DNA of 7,065 bases from an uncultured Erysipelotrichaceae bacterium. Its GTDB lineage: Bacteria > Bacillota_I > Bacilli_A > Erysipelotrichales > Erysipelotrichaceae. Location: contig CALFEZ010000120.1 in assembly GCA_937957895.1 (NCBI GenBank), forward strand, positions 1 through 7,065. The letters are read 5' to 3'. Position 1 is the stretch's first letter. The number at the start of each line of letters is the position of its first letter. A program made the translations under genes and the position numbers. The notes under the pieces were generated by a model, which worked only from the letters and a program-made list of their open reading frames with translations, ran no database searches and was not told the DNA's origin. Below are positions 6,094 through 7,065 of this stretch, one piece after another.

Positions 6094-6856
6094 AGGGTGC
6101 TATCACTAATCGTACTTTTTTGTCTTTCAGAAAGCGAGAGTATTTCTGGTCAGGATCAACATCGGTGACCAGAACGTCGATCTGTTCGATGGAACACACA
6201 TTGACAAGGGCTTTTACATCGAACTTACTATGGTCCGCCACGGCGATGACCTTTTCAGCACGCTTTAGCATGTGTTGTCGAATACGTGCTTCCTCCAGAT
6301 GATAATCCGAGATTCCATGATCCAGGTTGATGCCACCGACTCCGATCACAGCTTTGTCTACATTGAACTCATTGATAAAGGATTCTGCCATGTACCCGGA
6401 CATCGACAGTTCATGTCGTCGCAGTTGACCGCCGATCACGATGACTCGAAAACTTTCGACATCGACAAGTTCTTGTGCGATTTCCAGATGATTGGTCAAG
6501 ATCGTAAGATCTTGTTTGTCCTTAAGATGTCTTGCTACTTCCAATGTAGTCGTTCCAAGATCAAGTATGATCGTTTCATGATCTTCGATCAAAGCTGCAG
6601 CAGCTGCTCCTATCCGTTGTTTTTCTTGTTTGTTTTTGTCTTCTCTTGCATGATAGATCGGTTCATGGGAAGTGGGGATTTTCAACATGGCTCCGCCATA
6701 GATGCGTTGCAGTTTACCCATGGATTCAAGGTGCTCCAAGTCTCTACGTACGGTCTCGATCGAAACCGAAAAAAGCTCGCAAAGCTCCGTAACCTTAACG
6801 ACTTTGTGTTGATGCAACATGGTTAGAATGATCTCATAACGTTCTTGTGCGAGCAT
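6092..6856 (-). CDS. DeoR-family transcriptional regulator, likely of the glycerol operon (GlpR-like)
   Basis: A 254-residue DeoR-family regulator. The N-terminal helix-turn-helix runs from about 5 to 55 (ERYEIILTMLHQHKVVKVTEL, SVSIETVRRDLEHLE, GKLQRIYGGAM), the classic DeoR signature. The C-terminal DeoRC sensor domain has LDLGTTTLEVARHL (99-111), VIVIGGQLRRHELSMSG and VGGINLDHGIS, the fold that binds phosphorylated sugars or trioses. I chose ATG 6856 over an in-frame ATG at 6907 for three reasons. AAAGGAG (6864-6870) sits at ideal distance, the family normally starts 'M..ERY..IL', and the longer form would begin upstream of the predicted promoter. It lies between dhaK and glpK, so the likely effector is glycerol 3-phosphate, DHA phosphate or a related sugar phosphate, as in E. 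coli GlpR. A general DeoR role cannot be excluded. Confidence 0.9.
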   Translation of the reverse strand: MLAQERYEIILTMLHQHKVVKVTELCELFSVSIETVRRDLEHLESMGKLQRIYGGAMLKIPTSHEPIYHAREDKNKQEKQRIGAAAAALIEDHETIILDLGTTTLEVARHLKDKQDLTILTNHLEIAQELVDVESFRVIVIGGQLRRHELSMSGYMAESFINEFNVDKAVIGVGGINLDHGISDYHLEEARIRQHMLKRAEKVIAVADHSKFDVKALVNVCSIEQIDVLVTDVDPDQKYSRFLKDKKVRLVIAP

Positions 6857-6875
6857 GATTTGACTCCTTTTAGAT

Positions 6876-6904
6876 ATCATATCAACATCGATCAGGTGAT
6901 TCAA
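6876..6904 (-). promoter_or_regulatory. Sigma-A-type promoter of the deoR-family gene
   Basis: On the minus strand TTGAAT (6899-6904, 4 of 6) and TATGAT (6876-6881, 5 of 6) are separated by exactly 17 bases. The predicted start near 6869 leaves a leader of only about 13 bases, which opens with the ribosome site. The flanking 8-mers GATATCAT and ATGATATC (6906-6913 and 6873-6880) bracket the promoter and could be operator half-sites. Confidence 0.6.
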
Positions 6905-6909
6905 CATGA

Positions 6910-6948
6910 TATCAAAACAAAAAGATCCCGACGCATGTCGAGATCTTT
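6910..6948 (-). terminator. Strong intrinsic terminator after dhaK
   Basis: A 12-bp stem (AAAGATCTCGAC / GTCGGGATCTTT, one T-G wobble, 6937-6948 and 6921-6932) with a 4-base loop (ATGC) is followed on the minus strand by TTGTTTTGAT. It begins 22 bases after the dhaK stop. It has no U-run in the other direction, so it acts only on transcripts from the right. Confidence 0.85.
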
Positions 6949-6970
6949 GATGGCTTACGGATGATGTGTT

Positions 6971-7065
6971 TTAGAACACTCTGATCGGGATATCAGCTGG
7001 TGCCAAGAACAACTCTTTAAGTTGATCGTCGACTTTGACCAACGTGATCGAGATCCCTGCCATTT
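6971..7065 (-). CDS. dhaK: Dihydroxyacetone kinase subunit DhaK, C-terminal end only
   Basis: Only the last 31 codons or so are in the window. They read MAGISITLVKVDD, then LKELFLAPADIPIRVF and a TAA stop. From memory, the E. coli DhaK C terminus reads MTGFSITLLKVDDE ... LWDAPVHTPALN, a clear match in order and spacing. The two bases before the Met codon (AA) fit a Glu, as in the common 'SLEMAG' version. DhaK binds dihydroxyacetone covalently through a histidine (not in the window) and is phosphorylated on the substrate by DhaL. The stop directly after this domain shows that it is a stand-alone DhaK and not the fused DhaK-DhaL form. No dhaL follows: a terminator comes next. The Met in the window is internal, not the start. 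Confidence 0.8.
   Translation of the reverse strand, partial: MAGISITLVKVDDQLKELFLAPADIPIRVF

Noticed and set aside
6272..6826. 184-codon plus-strand frame opposite the regulator
   Set aside because: It is antisense to a well-supported DeoR protein, and its composition (rich in Ser, Phe and Cys) is typical of a shadow frame.
6857..6907. Longer start for the DeoR-family regulator
   Set aside because: There is no ribosome site, it overlaps the predicted promoter, and the extra 17 residues are not typical of the family.
1..7065. Mobile elements, CRISPR arrays, tRNA or rRNA genes
   Set aside because: No transposase or integrase motifs, regular repeats or RNA-gene signatures were found. The genes are compactly arranged on one strand.

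Overview
The window looks like chromosomal DNA from a low-to-mid GC bacterium. Strong AGGAGG-type ribosome sites, two small lipoproteins with lipoboxes and sigma-A-like promoters suggest a Gram-positive (Bacillota, Erysipelotrichia or Mollicutes-relative) host. TGA is used as a stop, so this is the standard code and not a mycoplasma. The host assignment is inference; spirochaetes and Thermotoga carry similar glycerol gene sets. Every supported gene is on the minus strand, so transcription runs from the right edge to the left.

Right edge (6971-7065): the last 31 codons or so of dhaK, the dihydroxyacetone-binding kinase subunit, closed by a strong terminator (6910-6948). Next comes a DeoR-family regulator (6092-6856) with its own promoter and terminator. 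After a 128-base control region with an extended -10 promoter and an 11-bp repeat present twice, an operon of four genes follows. It encodes a GlpK-like glycerol kinase (4464-5963), a GlpA-like FAD glycerol-3-phosphate dehydrogenase with a C-terminal four-cysteine [2Fe-2S] domain (2993-4438), an FAD/NAD(P) oxidoreductase (1740-2996) and a DUF1667 four-cysteine protein (1385-1738). The last three genes overlap by 4 bases or lie 1 base apart, which points to translational coupling and a multi-subunit enzyme.

Left part: after a hairpin and a clear promoter (1307-1335) there is a separate unit of two lipoproteins. One is a PstS-type solute-binding protein (408-1280). The other is a lipoprotein running off the left edge (1-424) with a possible DUF4163/DUF3298-like (RsiV/PdaC-type) start. 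Their ends overlap by 17 bases.

Together the right two thirds form a glycerol/dihydroxyacetone module. The kinase makes glycerol 3-phosphate, and the GlpA-like protein oxidises it to DHAP, probably passing electrons through its Fe-S domain to the second flavoprotein and the DUF1667 partner instead of a GlpBC-type quinone anchor. DhaK feeds dihydroxyacetone into the same pool, and the DeoR protein likely senses a sugar or triose phosphate. No glycerol facilitator, GlpP antiterminator, mobile element, CRISPR, tRNA or rRNA was seen. The most unusual points are a kinase lacking the usual glycerol-contacting arginine and the HPr-phosphorylated histidine, the soluble dehydrogenase trio, the repeat-containing glpK leader, and a roughly four-fold excess of GATC sites.
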